Source: Cupriavidus yeoncheonensis
GTDB lineage: Bacteria; Pseudomonadota; Gammaproteobacteria; Burkholderiales; Burkholderiaceae
Direction: 5' to 3'
Assembly: GCF_905397275.1 (NCBI RefSeq)
Contig: NZ_CAJPUY010000004.1
Coordinates: 1-64,000 of the forward strand
Length of the DNA stretch: 64,000 bases
In this document: positions 33,831 through 43,856 of the stretch, piece by piece
Position numbering within the stretch: the stretch's first letter is position 1
Layout: every line of letters starts with the position of its first letter
Translations under genes and position numbers: made by a program
Notes under the pieces: generated by a model
The model's input: only the letters and a program-made list of their open reading frames with translations
Databases searched by the model: none
What the model was told of the DNA's origin: nothing

Positions 33831-34946
33831 CTATTCACTTTTTCGTTGCGAGAGCAACCACACCATCGTGCTCACAGCCTTGACCTGCGATCTCGAATTG
33901 GTTTTCGAGAGGATGGCCCGAACCTGGGTCCGGACCGTATTGGGCGAGATTCCCCTGGCATCCGCATAATCCTCCGGGGCGGTGCCTTCTATCAGCGCCT
34001 CGGCCACCGCGGCCTCCGCGGGAGTCAGTCCGAAGGCCCGCTGCAACTGGCTTGCGGTAACCAGCGGGCTGCCTGCGCGGCGCCGGACCGTGATCAGGAT
34101 CGCGGACGTGTTGAAAGGATTTGGCGACTGGCAGGGGTTTTTCGCAATGCTCAGGAACAATTCATGATGCGTGCCGGACGGAGCCTGCAGCGCAAGGCTT
34201 TCGCCGCGTCGCGATTTTGCCACCCGAAGGATGGCCGAGTGCAGGGCATCATGATCTGCGCTGTTCGTCGCAGCCAGCCTGCCGTGCTTGATCTTGAGCG
34301 AGGAACCAGCGCGCAGGAGCGCCTCCCCGGCCTGGTTGGCGTAAGCGACACGCCCCTCCTTGTCCAGCCCGAAAACCGCGAGCCCCAGCTGCTCCATCAA
34401 TTCGTTTCCGAGCGCGGCGTCCTGGTGAAGCACCTTGGCATCCTGCCAGAGGTTGATGGCCCGGTGCAGGTGTGGAATCAGGCTGGTGGCCGTCTCCCGG
34501 TCACGGTCGGAAAAGGGCGGACGCCCCGAGGCGCGCAGCAGGCCCAGCAGGGTTTCGCTGCTGCCCGGCCTGGTCAGGCGTGCCCCCATGAGATAGCGTA
34601 GTCCGGCGGTCGGGAGCTGGTAGTCCTGGTAAAACTCGCTTCGCTCGACGTCACGGTCGCTGATGTAGTCCTGGCAAGCCACAAGCGTGCCTTCCGGCGC
34701 GCGTGCAACCAGATCCCGGCGCGGATCGAGAATGGCGTAGTACCGCTCATAAGTGGCGATAATCGGTTCCCAATTAAAGCCGGCGGAATAAACGGAAAAT
34801 CGCGGGCAATTGTTTGCCGCATCCCAGCTGAACATGTGGAACATGTTTGCGCCGACGGCCTCCGTAGTGCTTTGCAGCACCTCCAGGAAATCATCTTGCC
34901 GGATGGCGGACTCGTAGAGATCCCCAATCAACTGATCCTTCACCAT
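33831..34946 (-). CDS. LuxR-type helix-turn-helix transcriptional regulator
   Basis: 371 aa from ATG at 34946, with GGGGAG seven bases upstream; the frame stays open to 35102 without start signals. The C-terminal 65 residues form the LuxR DNA-binding domain (FGLTPAEAAVAEALIEGTAP, then ARGISPNTVRTQVRAILSKT). The N-terminal 280 residues contain a PAS-like sensor part (LGLAVFGLDKEGRVAYANQA) without an AHL-binding motif that I recognise. It is read in the same direction as the MaoC-dioxygenase pair 265 bp downstream and may control it. Confidence 0.82.
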   Translation of the reverse strand: MVKDQLIGDLYESAIRQDDFLEVLQSTTEAVGANMFHMFSWDAANNCPRFSVYSAGFNWEPIIATYERYYAILDPRRDLVARAPEGTLVACQDYISDRDVERSEFYQDYQLPTAGLRYLMGARLTRPGSSETLLGLLRASGRPPFSDRDRETATSLIPHLHRAINLWQDAKVLHQDAALGNELMEQLGLAVFGLDKEGRVAYANQAGEALLRAGSSLKIKHGRLAATNSADHDALHSAILRVAKSRRGESLALQAPSGTHHELFLSIAKNPCQSPNPFNTSAILITVRRRAGSPLVTASQLQRAFGLTPAEAAVAEALIEGTAPEDYADARGISPNTVRTQVRAILSKTNSRSQVKAVSTMVWLLSQRKSE

Positions 34947-35505
34947 GCCCGCTCCCCAAACGGAATGAACGACCAACCGGCTTTCTCGGTCGTGGCTCGT
35001 AGATCTGCCGGAAAGGTAGCCAGTCAAGCAATGACTACCCGTTATTTGCCGTGGCGAGAGTAACATTTGTGCGCTCCGGCCGGGAGAGCGCGTGTCGAGC
35101 ATAAGGGATTCTTCTAATCAGCCAGTTTCTGCTTGGACCGGAGTTTATGGTCTAAAGACTCGGGAAATGGCCCGTTGAAGACAGGGGCCTTGGAGAATGG
35201 CTTGCGGTATGTCCCGCGAGCCCGTCTATGGCAAAAGGGAGAAGTGAGGACGGAAGAGTCTGGAAATACAAGGTTGGCTGGCGGCTCCACCATTTAACAT
35301 AAGGCTTATTATGCGTGTCTAATCGAATTTTTAAGTTGCTTCAGAAATCGGTGTTATGTAACGCGTCAAGCCCCCGCGCCGGGGGGTAAAAATGCGTGGC
35401 AACAGATGTGTGGCGACGTCCAAGCGAAGCTTGCCTCGCACATCAGAGGGGTTGACGCATCAAGCCGACCATCAGATGGTGTCGACCTGCCTAATGATCG
35501 CCATC
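34947..35505. other. Non-coding AT-richer stretch around the dif-like site
   Basis: 559 bases without a convincing gene, visibly lower in GC than the flanks between about 35.1 and 35.4 kb. It holds the dif-like site (35292-35319), a GC hairpin CCCCCG-CGC-CGGGGG (35371-35385), and a 12-bp near-direct repeat ACGC[G/A]TCAAGCC at 35361-35372 and 35455-35466. No recombinase gene is in the window. Confidence 0.6.
35292..35319. other. dif: dif-like XerC/XerD recombination site
   Basis: 28 bp with the exact dif layout of 11-6-11. The XerD arm ATTTAACATAA matches the E. coli dif arm in all 11 positions (opposite strand). The XerC arm TTATGCGTGTC matches in 8 of 11. The central hexamer GGCTTA differs from the E. 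coli one. Different central hexamers are known for dif sites of second chromosomes. It may be the terminus dimer-resolution site of this replicon, or an attachment site of a Xer-integrated element. Confidence 0.65.
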
Positions 35506-35940
35506 ATGCTTAAGCCAACCATCCTTGCCCTGGCTATTGCCGCCTCTCCATTAGCCCAAGCCGCCAAGTGCCGCAATCAAGGGAAAATTCTCTACACCCA
35601 GGATCAATACTGCCCGGCCGGCTACACCGACATTACCTCCGGCTCTGGTGGATCTGTCTCGACCGTCGGAAAGTCAGCAAGCGTACAGCAGCAAGAACAA
35701 CAGTTTCTAGCTGGTCGAGCGGCTGATAGCCAGCACTACGAGGCGCAAATCGCACGGCAACAGCAGCAAGAATATGCCGCCGCCAACAACCAGCGCAGCT
35801 TATGCCAGTCCATAGATGGGCAACTTCGTTCCACCGAAATCAATATGCGCCAGATCAACGCGTGGCAGGAGATGGACCGCCTTAAACAGAACCACAAGTT
35901 GCTCCGAGACCAGCAGTTTCAACTTGGGTGTCATCGGTAA
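35506..35940 (+). CDS. Small exported protein of unknown function (DUF4124-like start)
   Basis: 144 aa from ATG at 35506 (an ATG at 35494 is possible); no strong ribosome site. Signal peptide MLKPTILALAIAASPLAQAA. The mature part starts KCRNQGKILYTQDQYCPAGY, which resembles the DUF4124 theme of a short cysteine-containing beta unit, followed by a Gln-rich, probably helical middle (QQQEQQFLAGRAADSQHYEA) and a C-terminal helix with two more cysteines. Composition is less GC-rich than that of the neighbours. It lies just right of the dif-like site and stands alone. No function can be assigned. Confidence 0.6.
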   Translation: MLKPTILALAIAASPLAQAAKCRNQGKILYTQDQYCPAGYTDITSGSGGSVSTVGKSASVQQQEQQFLAGRAADSQHYEAQIARQQQQEYAAANNQRSLCQSIDGQLRSTEINMRQINAWQEMDRLKQNHKLLRDQQFQLGCHR

Positions 35941-36133
35941 GGAAGTCAAAAGATGGCTTACATGGAGGGCTGTTCTGCGAGAGGATCTGCGCCTGACGAT
36001 AGACGCCTGCAGCCACACCCGCTACGGTCGCGCTGGCCTCGCTGAGCCGCTCGACAACCGCCCGGAGGGTTGCCCAGGCTGAATGCAATACACAGTGCTG
36101 CCAAGGCGCCGACCCTCCTGACGCTAGACGCTT

Positions 36134-36352
36134 TCAATCCATGGGATGGTATTTTCCCCAGCCGAAATGATCGTTGTATTTCTGACAGGCCTCTTCGTAG
36201 CTGTCAGCCTCAAAGGTGGCTAGGAGAACAGGGGGGCCCTCCCACAAGCCACGAGCGACCTCCTCCTCGATGCTGTGGATATCCCAGCGGAGTCCCATCT
36301 CCGCAGACCCATCTTCGGAAATTGCCCGCCAAATCTCGTACTTTTTAGACAC
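36134..36352 (-). CDS. Small protein of unknown function
   Basis: 72 aa, GTG start at 36352 with GAAGGCG upstream, giving MSKKYEIWRAISEDGSAEMG. Acidic, with a patterned C-terminus (TFEADSYEEACQKYNDHFGW). No signal peptide, membrane helix or known motif seen. The ribosome site, lower GC and amphipathic pattern argue that it is real. The 193 bases to its left (35941-36133) and 213 to its right hold nothing recognisable. Confidence 0.5.
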   Translation of the reverse strand: MSKKYEIWRAISEDGSAEMGLRWDIHSIEEEVARGLWEGPPVLLATFEADSYEEACQKYNDHFGWGKYHPMD

Positions 36353-36565
36353 GGTCCGCCTTCATTTTTGGTCACGTCTTAAAGTTTGGATGAAGCAGAC
36401 TTTCAAGCACCCACGGAAGGCGCCGGCTTTGGCTTTTCGCTGACCACGCCGTCACCGGGCGTAACGGCAATCTACGGCGCGTCGCAAACCGCCACCATGC
36501 ATAGGCTTGACGATGGCGTGTGGCTGATTCCGGTTGCCCGCCTCCAGCCACCACGCCATGTCCCC

Positions 36566-37681
36566 TCAGGCGGCGCAGGCAGCCGCCTGCACCCCCATTT
36601 CCGTGAACACCTCGGCAATCACCTTCACGGCACCCGGAATCCCCGCGTCGCCGAAATGGCCAATGCATCCCACACGGAACGTTTCGACCTCGGTCAGCTT
36701 GCCCGGATAAAGGATATAGCCGCGCGCCTTCACCTTCTGGTAGAAGGTCTTGAAGTCATAGTGCGGATCGTCCGGCGCATGGAATGTCACGATGATCGGC
36801 GCTTGTACCGAGCGCTCGAGATAGCTGCGCACCCCGAGTGCCGCCATGCCATCGATCAGCATTTGGCAATTGCGTGCGTAGCGTGCGCCGCGCGCCGCAA
36901 GCCCGCCCTCCTCCATGTATTGCTGCAAAGCCTGGTCGAGCGCGGCGACTACGTGCGTGGGCGGCGTGAAGCGCCACTGCGTGGTTTTTTCCATGTACTG
37001 CCACTGGTCATGGAGATCCAGCGCAAGGGACTGGCTGTTGCCCTCCGTCGCGGCCAGGGCTTCCCGGCGCGCGATGACGAAGCCCATCCCGGGCACCCCT
37101 TCCAGGCATTTTCCCGATGCGGCAACGACCGCGTCGAAACGGATCTTGCGCGCATCGATGTCGATGGCGCCAAACGAACTCATCGCATCGACAATGAGAC
37201 CGCGGCCATGCCTGGCGACCACCGCTGCAATGGCTTCGAGCGGGTTGAGTACGCCGGTACCGGTCTCGCAGTGGACCACCGCGACGTGCGTGATGGTTTT
37301 GTCTTGCTCCAGGGCGGCGTCGATGTCCGCCGGTTGCATGATCCGGTCCTCCGGATAGTTCAGGGTGGACAGCCGGCGGCCCATCGTGCGGCAGATGCGC
37401 GCAATGCGCTGGCAGTAGGCGCCATTGACCGGCACCAGCACATGTCCATCGCGCGGCACCATGGTGCCGATTGCCGCCTCCACCGAGAAAGTACCGCTGC
37501 CTTGCATCGGCACGCATTCATGGGTGCCCTCGCCGTGCACGATGGCAAGAATCTGCTTGCGGATGCGGCCGGTGATGGCATTGAAGTCGCTATCCCAGGA
37601 ACCCCAGTCACGCAGCATGGCTTCGCGCGTGCGGTCGGAAGTGGTCAGCGGCCCCGGGGTCAGCAGGATGGGCGTGGTCAT
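36566..37681 (-). CDS. phnW: 2-aminoethylphosphonate--pyruvate transaminase
   Basis: 371 aa from ATG at 37681, with AAGGAG nine bases upstream. PLP-dependent class V aminotransferase that turns 2-aminoethylphosphonate plus pyruvate into phosphonoacetaldehyde plus alanine. Visible features: [18 protein letters not shown] at the N-terminus, [11 protein letters not shown] (residues 61-71), the PLP-contacting Asp165 in [10 protein letters not shown], and the Schiff-base Lys191 in [14 protein letters not shown]. It is the last gene of the leftward AEP operon, after the transport genes. Confidence 0.95.
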   Translation of the reverse strand: MTTPILLTPGPLTTSDRTREAMLRDWGSWDSDFNAITGRIRKQILAIVHGEGTHECVPMQGSGTFSVEAAIGTMVPRDGHVLVPVNGAYCQRIARICRTMGRRLSTLNYPEDRIMQPADIDAALEQDKTITHVAVVHCETGTGVLNPLEAIAAVVARHGRGLIVDAMSSFGAIDIDARKIRFDAVVAASGKCLEGVPGMGFVIARREALAATEGNSQSLALDLHDQWQYMEKTTQWRFTPPTHVVAALDQALQQYMEEGGLAARGARYARNCQMLIDGMAALGVRSYLERSVQAPIIVTFHAPDDPHYDFKTFYQKVKARGYILYPGKLTEVETFRVGCIGHFGDAGIPGAVKVIAEVFTEMGVQAAACAA

Positions 37682-37715
37682 GGGAGGTCTCCTTGCAGTT
37701 TTGCCGGTGATGGAT

Positions 37716-39440
37716 TCAGTGCCTGCCGAGCGTGCGCCAGCCCTGGGTCCGGGCCAGCAGCACACGCGTGCATAGTGCGTAGAGGATGCAGACCACCGTG
37801 GAGGTCAGCACGATCAGGCTGGCCAGTGCAGCTGCCGCTCCGACGTCGCCGGCATCGTCCAGGTGCATAATGGCCACCGAGGCGACGATGGTCTCCGGCG
37901 TGTAAAGGAAGATCACGCAAGACAAGGTGGCCATCGAGACGACAAAGTAGTAGCGCGCGATATCGAGCACCGCCGGCAGGCAGACCGGCAGCGTGACCCG
38001 GAAGAACGTCTTGTAGAACGGCACCTTCAACGACGCCGATACCGCTTCGAATTCGTTGTCGATCTGCTTGAGCGCCGTCACCGCGGTCAGGTGGCTGGAG
38101 GTGTAGTAGTGAATGATCGTCGACTGGATGACGATGATCATCGTGTTGTAGAGGACGTTCAGCGGATTGGACGGGTGGTTGAAGAACACCACATAGCCCA
38201 GGCCCAGCACCAGGCCCGGCACGGCCATCGACAGCACTGCCAGGAATTGCATGGCCGGCCGCATGAAGCCCAGGTTGCGGGTTTTCTCGATCAGGTAGGC
38301 GCCCGCGAAAACGATCAGCGCGCCAGAGAACGCGGTGGTGGTCGCCAGCACCAGGCTGTTGCGGTACGCCTGGGCCATGTCGCTCTCGAACAGCACCGTG
38401 TGGTAATTGTGCAGCGACAGCGTCAGGTCGTAGGGCCAGAGCTTGATCAGCGATGTGTACACCGCCATGCCCACCACTGCCAGCAGCAGCACGCAGACCA
38501 ACGTGCTGTAGGCTCCCAGCAGGAAGTCGGCCCACGGGTTACGCTTGGGCACATAGGGCACGGAGCGCGCCGTCAGTTGCGCGCGCAGCTTGCGCCGCAC
38601 CACCGAGTCGATCAGGAACGAGATCACCGACGGGATCAGCAGCAGCATGCCGACCACCGCGCCCATCGAGAAGTTCTGCTGGCCGATGACCTGCTTGAAG
38701 ACATCGATCGAGAGCACGTTGAAGTCGCCGCCGATGACTTTCGGCGCGCCGAAATCCGAGATCACATAGGTGAAGGTCACGGTGGCCGCGCTGATCAGGC
38801 CGTACTTGCACGACGGCAGCGTGATCGTGGTGAACTTCCTGAAGTTGGTCGTCCCCAGTGCGCTGGCCGCTTCATACAGCCGGCCGTCGGCCAGCGACAG
38901 CGCGGTGACCAGGATCATCAGCGCATGCGGGAAGGTGTTGTAGACCTCGGCGATGATGATGCCCGGCGCACCGTAGATCGAGACATTGCCCAGCAGCCAC
39001 TTCAGCACGCCCTGGTTGCCGAACCACTGCACGAAAGAGATCGCCGACAGCAGCGACGGCGCCAGGAGCGGTATCAGCGCAATCAGCCTGAATGCGGCCT
39101 TCAGCGGTCCCGGCAGCGTGCTGCGGGTGAGCGCATAGGCAAACACGAACGCGGCAGGTACTGAAATGATGGTGACGCCCAGCGCCAGCAGCACCGAATT
39201 GCGTGCCGACTGAAGCAGGTATGGCGTGTGCAGGTAGGTGACAAAGTGAGCCAGGCCGACGAATTTTCCTTGTCGATCGAGCACGGCGTTGACGAGGATG
39301 GCGCACAGCGGCGCCAGCAGGAACAGCACCAGCGCCAGCAGCACCGCAGCCAGTATGCCCCGCGCGATCCAGTCGTCCCAGTTGACGCGCGCCAGCGGCG
39401 TCCGCGCAGTGCGTTGGCGTGGCAAGGCCAGGTCATTCAT
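37716..39440 (-). CDS. AEP ABC transporter permease, fused two-domain
   Basis: 574 aa with about twelve membrane helices in two homologous halves, each with a binding-protein-dependent transport motif ([20 protein letters not shown] in the first half). It is thus an FbpB-type fusion equal to PhnU plus PhnV of the Salmonella AEP transporter. AGGAGAGC precedes the ATG at 39440. The gene is 9 bp after the ATPase gene and 34 bp before phnW. The context with phnW, phnA and phnY makes AEP the likely substrate. Confidence 0.9.
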   Translation of the reverse strand: MNDLALPRQRTARTPLARVNWDDWIARGILAAVLLALVLFLLAPLCAILVNAVLDRQGKFVGLAHFVTYLHTPYLLQSARNSVLLALGVTIISVPAAFVFAYALTRSTLPGPLKAAFRLIALIPLLAPSLLSAISFVQWFGNQGVLKWLLGNVSIYGAPGIIIAEVYNTFPHALMILVTALSLADGRLYEAASALGTTNFRKFTTITLPSCKYGLISAATVTFTYVISDFGAPKVIGGDFNVLSIDVFKQVIGQQNFSMGAVVGMLLLIPSVISFLIDSVVRRKLRAQLTARSVPYVPKRNPWADFLLGAYSTLVCVLLLAVVGMAVYTSLIKLWPYDLTLSLHNYHTVLFESDMAQAYRNSLVLATTTAFSGALIVFAGAYLIEKTRNLGFMRPAMQFLAVLSMAVPGLVLGLGYVVFFNHPSNPLNVLYNTMIIVIQSTIIHYYTSSHLTAVTALKQIDNEFEAVSASLKVPFYKTFFRVTLPVCLPAVLDIARYYFVVSMATLSCVIFLYTPETIVASVAIMHLDDAGDVGAAAALASLIVLTSTVVCILYALCTRVLLARTQGWRTLGRH

Positions 39441-39449
39441 TGCGCTCTC

Positions 39450-40574
39450 CTAGGCAGTGGCGGCCGCGAAGGCCTGAATCCGGTTGGCCCGCAGCGCAAG
39501 GTGAAGCGAGCGCCCTGGCCTGACCTCGAAATCGTGGAACTGGTCGAGGGTGAATTTCAGCGACAGCGTATGCCCCGGCAGGTCATCGCACCGGACGTCG
39601 GCAATGCACGAGTCGCCCAGGAATTCCACCTTGTCGACGTGCGCGTGGATCTGGTTCGGCGTCTGCGGCTCGAGGTTGCCGATCTTCCGGTCTTCCGGGC
39701 GCAGGTAGAGGTTGACCGCCGTCCCGGGGACGAAGTCCTTTGCGCAGCCGTCGCACTGCAGTTCCATCTTGCCGACGCGGTACCGCTGCCCGCCCAGCGC
39801 GACGCCCGGCAGCACATTGACCTTGCCGACAAAGTCCGCCACGAACGGCGACGCCGGACGTTCATAGACCTCGAGCGGCGTGCCGATCTGCTCGATCGCG
39901 CCGTGGTTCATGACCACGATGCGGTCAGCCATGGACAGCGCCTCTTCCTGGTCGTGCGTGACCATGATGGTGGTGACGCCCACCTGTTGCTGCAGCCGGC
40001 GGATCTCGCCACGCAGGCGCACGCGCTCGAGCGCGTCCAGCGCGGACAATGGCTCGTCGAGCAGCAGCAGCTTGGGATTGGTCGCCAGGGCCCGCGCCAG
40101 CGCCACGCGCTGCTGCTGCCCGCCGGACAGCTGGCTTGGATATTTGTGGCCCGAAGTCGGCAGGCCGACCAGCGCCAGCAGCCGCGACACGCGTGCGTCG
40201 ACCTCGGCGCGCGCGGTGCGCCGGTTCACCAGGCCATAGCCGACGTTATCGGCAATGGTCAGGTTCGGGAACAGCGCATAGGACTGGAACACGATGCCAT
40301 AGTCGCGCCGCGACGGCGGCAGCCGCGAGATGTCGCGGCCGCTCTGGCTGATGGTCCCCGCGGTCTGCGCCTCCAGCCCCGCAATGATCCGCAATAGCGT
40401 GGTCTTGCCGCAACCCGACGGGCCCAGCAGGCAAAGCATCTCCCCCTGGTGGACCGTCAGGTCGACGCTGCGCAATGCGCAGAATGACTCAAACTCCTTG
40501 CGTACCCCGATGATCTCGAGGGCCGGCGGCATGCCGGCCCCATGTACGGCGCCTTGGATGCTGCTCATATCCAT
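39450..40574 (-). CDS. phnT: AEP ABC transporter ATP-binding protein
   Basis: 374 aa from ATG at 40574 (or 40568); the longer frame would overlap phnS. Walker A GPSGCGKTTLL, signature LSGGQQQRVALARALA, Walker B LLLLDEPLSALD, H-loop MVTHDQEEAL. The C-terminal 130 residues form a TOBE domain (NLYLRPEDRKIGNLEPQTPN). It belongs to the Fbp/Pot-like import ATPases. It lies between the receptor and permease genes. Confidence 0.92.
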   Translation of the reverse strand: MDMSSIQGAVHGAGMPPALEIIGVRKEFESFCALRSVDLTVHQGEMLCLLGPSGCGKTTLLRIIAGLEAQTAGTISQSGRDISRLPPSRRDYGIVFQSYALFPNLTIADNVGYGLVNRRTARAEVDARVSRLLALVGLPTSGHKYPSQLSGGQQQRVALARALATNPKLLLLDEPLSALDALERVRLRGEIRRLQQQVGVTTIMVTHDQEEALSMADRIVVMNHGAIEQIGTPLEVYERPASPFVADFVGKVNVLPGVALGGQRYRVGKMELQCDGCAKDFVPGTAVNLYLRPEDRKIGNLEPQTPNQIHAHVDKVEFLGDSCIADVRCDDLPGHTLSLKFTLDQFHDFEVRPGRSLHLALRANRIQAFAAATA

Positions 40575-40642
40575 GATCTGTCCGAAGTCGAAAACAGCCT
40601 GGAGCACCGCTGCGAGCGACGGTGCCGGAACGGAAGGCCCGG

Positions 40643-41689
40643 TCAGCGGCCCGCCACCTTGCTTTCGTAACGACTGCTCCACTCGGCCAGGATGCGCGCG
40701 CGGTTCTTGGCCGACCAGTTGAAGTCGTTCCTGGCGAAGCGCTGTTCGTAGTCGTCGGGGATGCCGTCGAGCTTCTTCGCCACGCCCGGATAGGCGACCA
40801 CGGCCCACCAGTTGGCATGGATCTGGTTGGCCTCGCGGCTCGCCATCCAGTCCGCGAAGCGCCTGGCTTCAGCCGGCTTCTTTGTGGTCTTCATGATGCC
40901 GGTGGCTTCGACATCCCAGCCCAGCCCTTCCTTCGGGAAAATCAGGTCCACCGGCGCGCCGGCCTTGCGTACCTGGTGCGCGCGGAACTCGAACGAGATG
41001 CCGATGGGGAACTCGCCGGTGGCCGCCTGCTGGCAGGGCTTGGAGCCGGAGTGCACATACTGGGCCACGTTCTGGTGGAGTGCGTCCATGAATTTCCAGC
41101 CGTCGGACTCGCCCCACATCTGCAGCCACGCGGTGACATCGAGATAGCCGGTACCGCTCGAAGCCGGGTGCGGCATCGAAATGCGGCCCTTGTAGACCGG
41201 CTTGGTCAGGTCCTTCCAGGTTTCCGGCTTGGGCAGCCCCAGCTTCTGCGCTTCCACGCGGTTGAAGCAGATCGTCGCCGCCCAGACGTCCATGCCGACC
41301 CAGCTGGGTGGCCGCGCGGTGTCCGAGTAGCCGGCATTGAGCGTGGCAAAGCCCTTGGGCTCATACGCCTGCAGCATGCCCTCCTGCTTCAGCAGCTCAA
41401 GGCTGCTGGCAGCCAGGCCCGCCACCACATCCGCCTGCGGATTCGCCTTTTCGGCCAGCAGGCGCGCGGTGACGATACCGGTCGAATCCCTTACCCAACG
41501 CACCTCTATGTCGGGATTGGCCTTCTCGAAGGCCTCCTTGTATAAGCGCATCGCATCGGTTTCGAGCGCGGTGTAGACACTGAGGGAAGTCTTTTGCTGG
41601 GCGTTGGCGGTCGTGCTCGTAAACGCACAGGCAAGTGCGCATAACGACGCGGCTACGGCAGCTGAATGGCGCAGGGAAGCGTTTTTCAT
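40643..41689 (-). CDS. phnS: AEP ABC transporter periplasmic binding protein
   Basis: 348 aa from ATG at 41689, with GGAGACC upstream. Signal peptide ending at TTANAQQ. The mature part is an Fbp-like (cluster D) binding protein: SLSVYTALETDAMRLYKEAF, VRWVRDSTGIVTARLLAEKA and PHPASSGTGYLDVTAWLQMW. It is the first gene of the leftward operon; its promoter lies at 41777-41805. It should deliver AEP to the permease. Confidence 0.9.
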   Translation of the reverse strand: MKNASLRHSAAVAASLCALACAFTSTTANAQQKTSLSVYTALETDAMRLYKEAFEKANPDIEVRWVRDSTGIVTARLLAEKANPQADVVAGLAASSLELLKQEGMLQAYEPKGFATLNAGYSDTARPPSWVGMDVWAATICFNRVEAQKLGLPKPETWKDLTKPVYKGRISMPHPASSGTGYLDVTAWLQMWGESDGWKFMDALHQNVAQYVHSGSKPCQQAATGEFPIGISFEFRAHQVRKAGAPVDLIFPKEGLGWDVEATGIMKTTKKPAEARRFADWMASREANQIHANWWAVVAYPGVAKKLDGIPDDYEQRFARNDFNWSAKNRARILAEWSSRYESKVAGR

Positions 41690-41776
41690 GAGGTCTCCGG
41701 TTCTATGTGCAGGTCTGGGCCCGACTTGTGATCTCGCCTCTGCGATCGAATCGGCGCATGGGGTAAGATGGAAATC

Positions 41777-41805
41777 AATGTAGACCGTCGAACGCCGACT
41801 GTCAA
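41777..41805 (-). promoter_or_regulatory. Sigma70-type promoter of the phnS-T-permease-W operon
   Basis: On the minus strand TTGACA (complement of 41800-41805), a 17-bp spacer, and TACATT (complement of 41777-41782). Start point near 41770, leaving a leader of about 80 bases to phnS. Its -35 faces the -35 of the divergent phnR promoter, 17 bp apart. Confidence 0.7.
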
Positions 41806-41832
41806 ACGTAGATTGCAAACTGTTGACAATTC
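41806..41832. promoter_or_regulatory. Putative PhnR operator between the two promoters
   Basis: The stretch contains ATTGCAAACTGTTGACAAT (41814-41832), an imperfect inverted repeat overlapping the rightward -35. One regulator bound here could control both directions. Confidence 0.35.
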
Positions 41833-41851
41833 ACAATCCATCACCTTTAAT
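41823..41851 (+). promoter_or_regulatory. Sigma70-type promoter of phnR
   Basis: TTGACA at 41823-41828, 17-bp spacer, TTTAAT at 41846-41851 (5 of 6 consensus). The start point would be near 41858, immediately at the first usable ATG codons, so the transcript may be nearly leaderless. Confidence 0.7.
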
Positions 41852-41864
41852 GGGGACCATGGAA

Positions 41865-42554
41865 ATGACCTCTGCCCTTCAGCTCGTGCGCTCCAGTTCG
41901 CTGCCGATGCTCGTCCAGGACGAGATCGAGCGAATGATCATGACCGGCGAACTGGCGCCGGGTATGCGCATCAACGAAAGCGACGTGGCTGCCGGCTTCG
42001 GCACCAGCCGCGGACCGGTCCGCGAGGCGCTGCGCGCGCTCGAGGAGACCGGCCTGGTACGCAACGAAAAGAACCGCGGCGTATTCGTGCGCGAGATCCA
42101 GCTCGACGAAGCCGAGGAGATCTATGAACTGCGCGAAGCACTGGAAGAAATCATCGGCCGCCGCGTGGCCGAGCGCCTGGACCCCACGCTGCTCCAGCAG
42201 CTCGAAGAGCTGGTGGGCGCGATGGAAGACGCCAGCGCGCAGAAGGATGCCGGACAGTACGCGGCGCTGAACCTGCGGTTCCACGAGCGGCTGCTGGAAG
42301 CCGCCGGCAGCCGCAAGCTGACCGAGACTTACCGCCGCCTGGTCAAGGAACTGCACCTGTTCCGGATGCAGGCCCTGACCAAGGGCGGCGGGCTGGACGT
42401 ATCCGCCGACGAGCACCGCTCGATCCTGGCTGCGATCGCGTCCGGCGACCCCGCGAGCGCGGGCGCCGCGTTGCGCAAGCACGTGGCGGCAAGCCGCGCG
42501 CGGATGTTGAAGGCACACCGGCAACAGACGCAGGCCGGCAGCCAATCGCCGTAA
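41865..42554 (+). CDS. phnR: GntR-family (FCD) regulator of phosphonate use
   Basis: 229 aa from ATG at 41865 (41859 is the alternative). A TTG or ATG start further upstream would lie inside the promoter. N-terminal winged helix: LVQDEIERMIMTGELAPGMR, then ESDVAAGFGTSRGPVREALR. The C-terminal FCD helical bundle (about 85-215) has the YELREALEEIIGRRVAERLD start and the usual metal-site histidines (NLRFHERLLEAAG). It matches the Burkholderia-type phosphonate-utilisation regulator in context and size. It heads the rightward operon phnR-phnA-phnY-ald. Confidence 0.88.
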   Translation: MTSALQLVRSSSLPMLVQDEIERMIMTGELAPGMRINESDVAAGFGTSRGPVREALRALEETGLVRNEKNRGVFVREIQLDEAEEIYELREALEEIIGRRVAERLDPTLLQQLEELVGAMEDASAQKDAGQYAALNLRFHERLLEAAGSRKLTETYRRLVKELHLFRMQALTKGGGLDVSADEHRSILAAIASGDPASAGAALRKHVAASRARMLKAHRQQTQAGSQSP

Positions 42555-43805
<1,251 letters not shown>

Positions 43806-43856
43806 GTTCCCACCCAGCGGGCGGCCTGCCGCCCGGCCCAATCGACTGGAGACACC

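Noticed and set aside
36386..36560. Possible short gene fragment right of the 72-aa gene on the + strand
   Set aside because: The frame merges into antisense of phnW, has no ribosome site and no recognisable motif.
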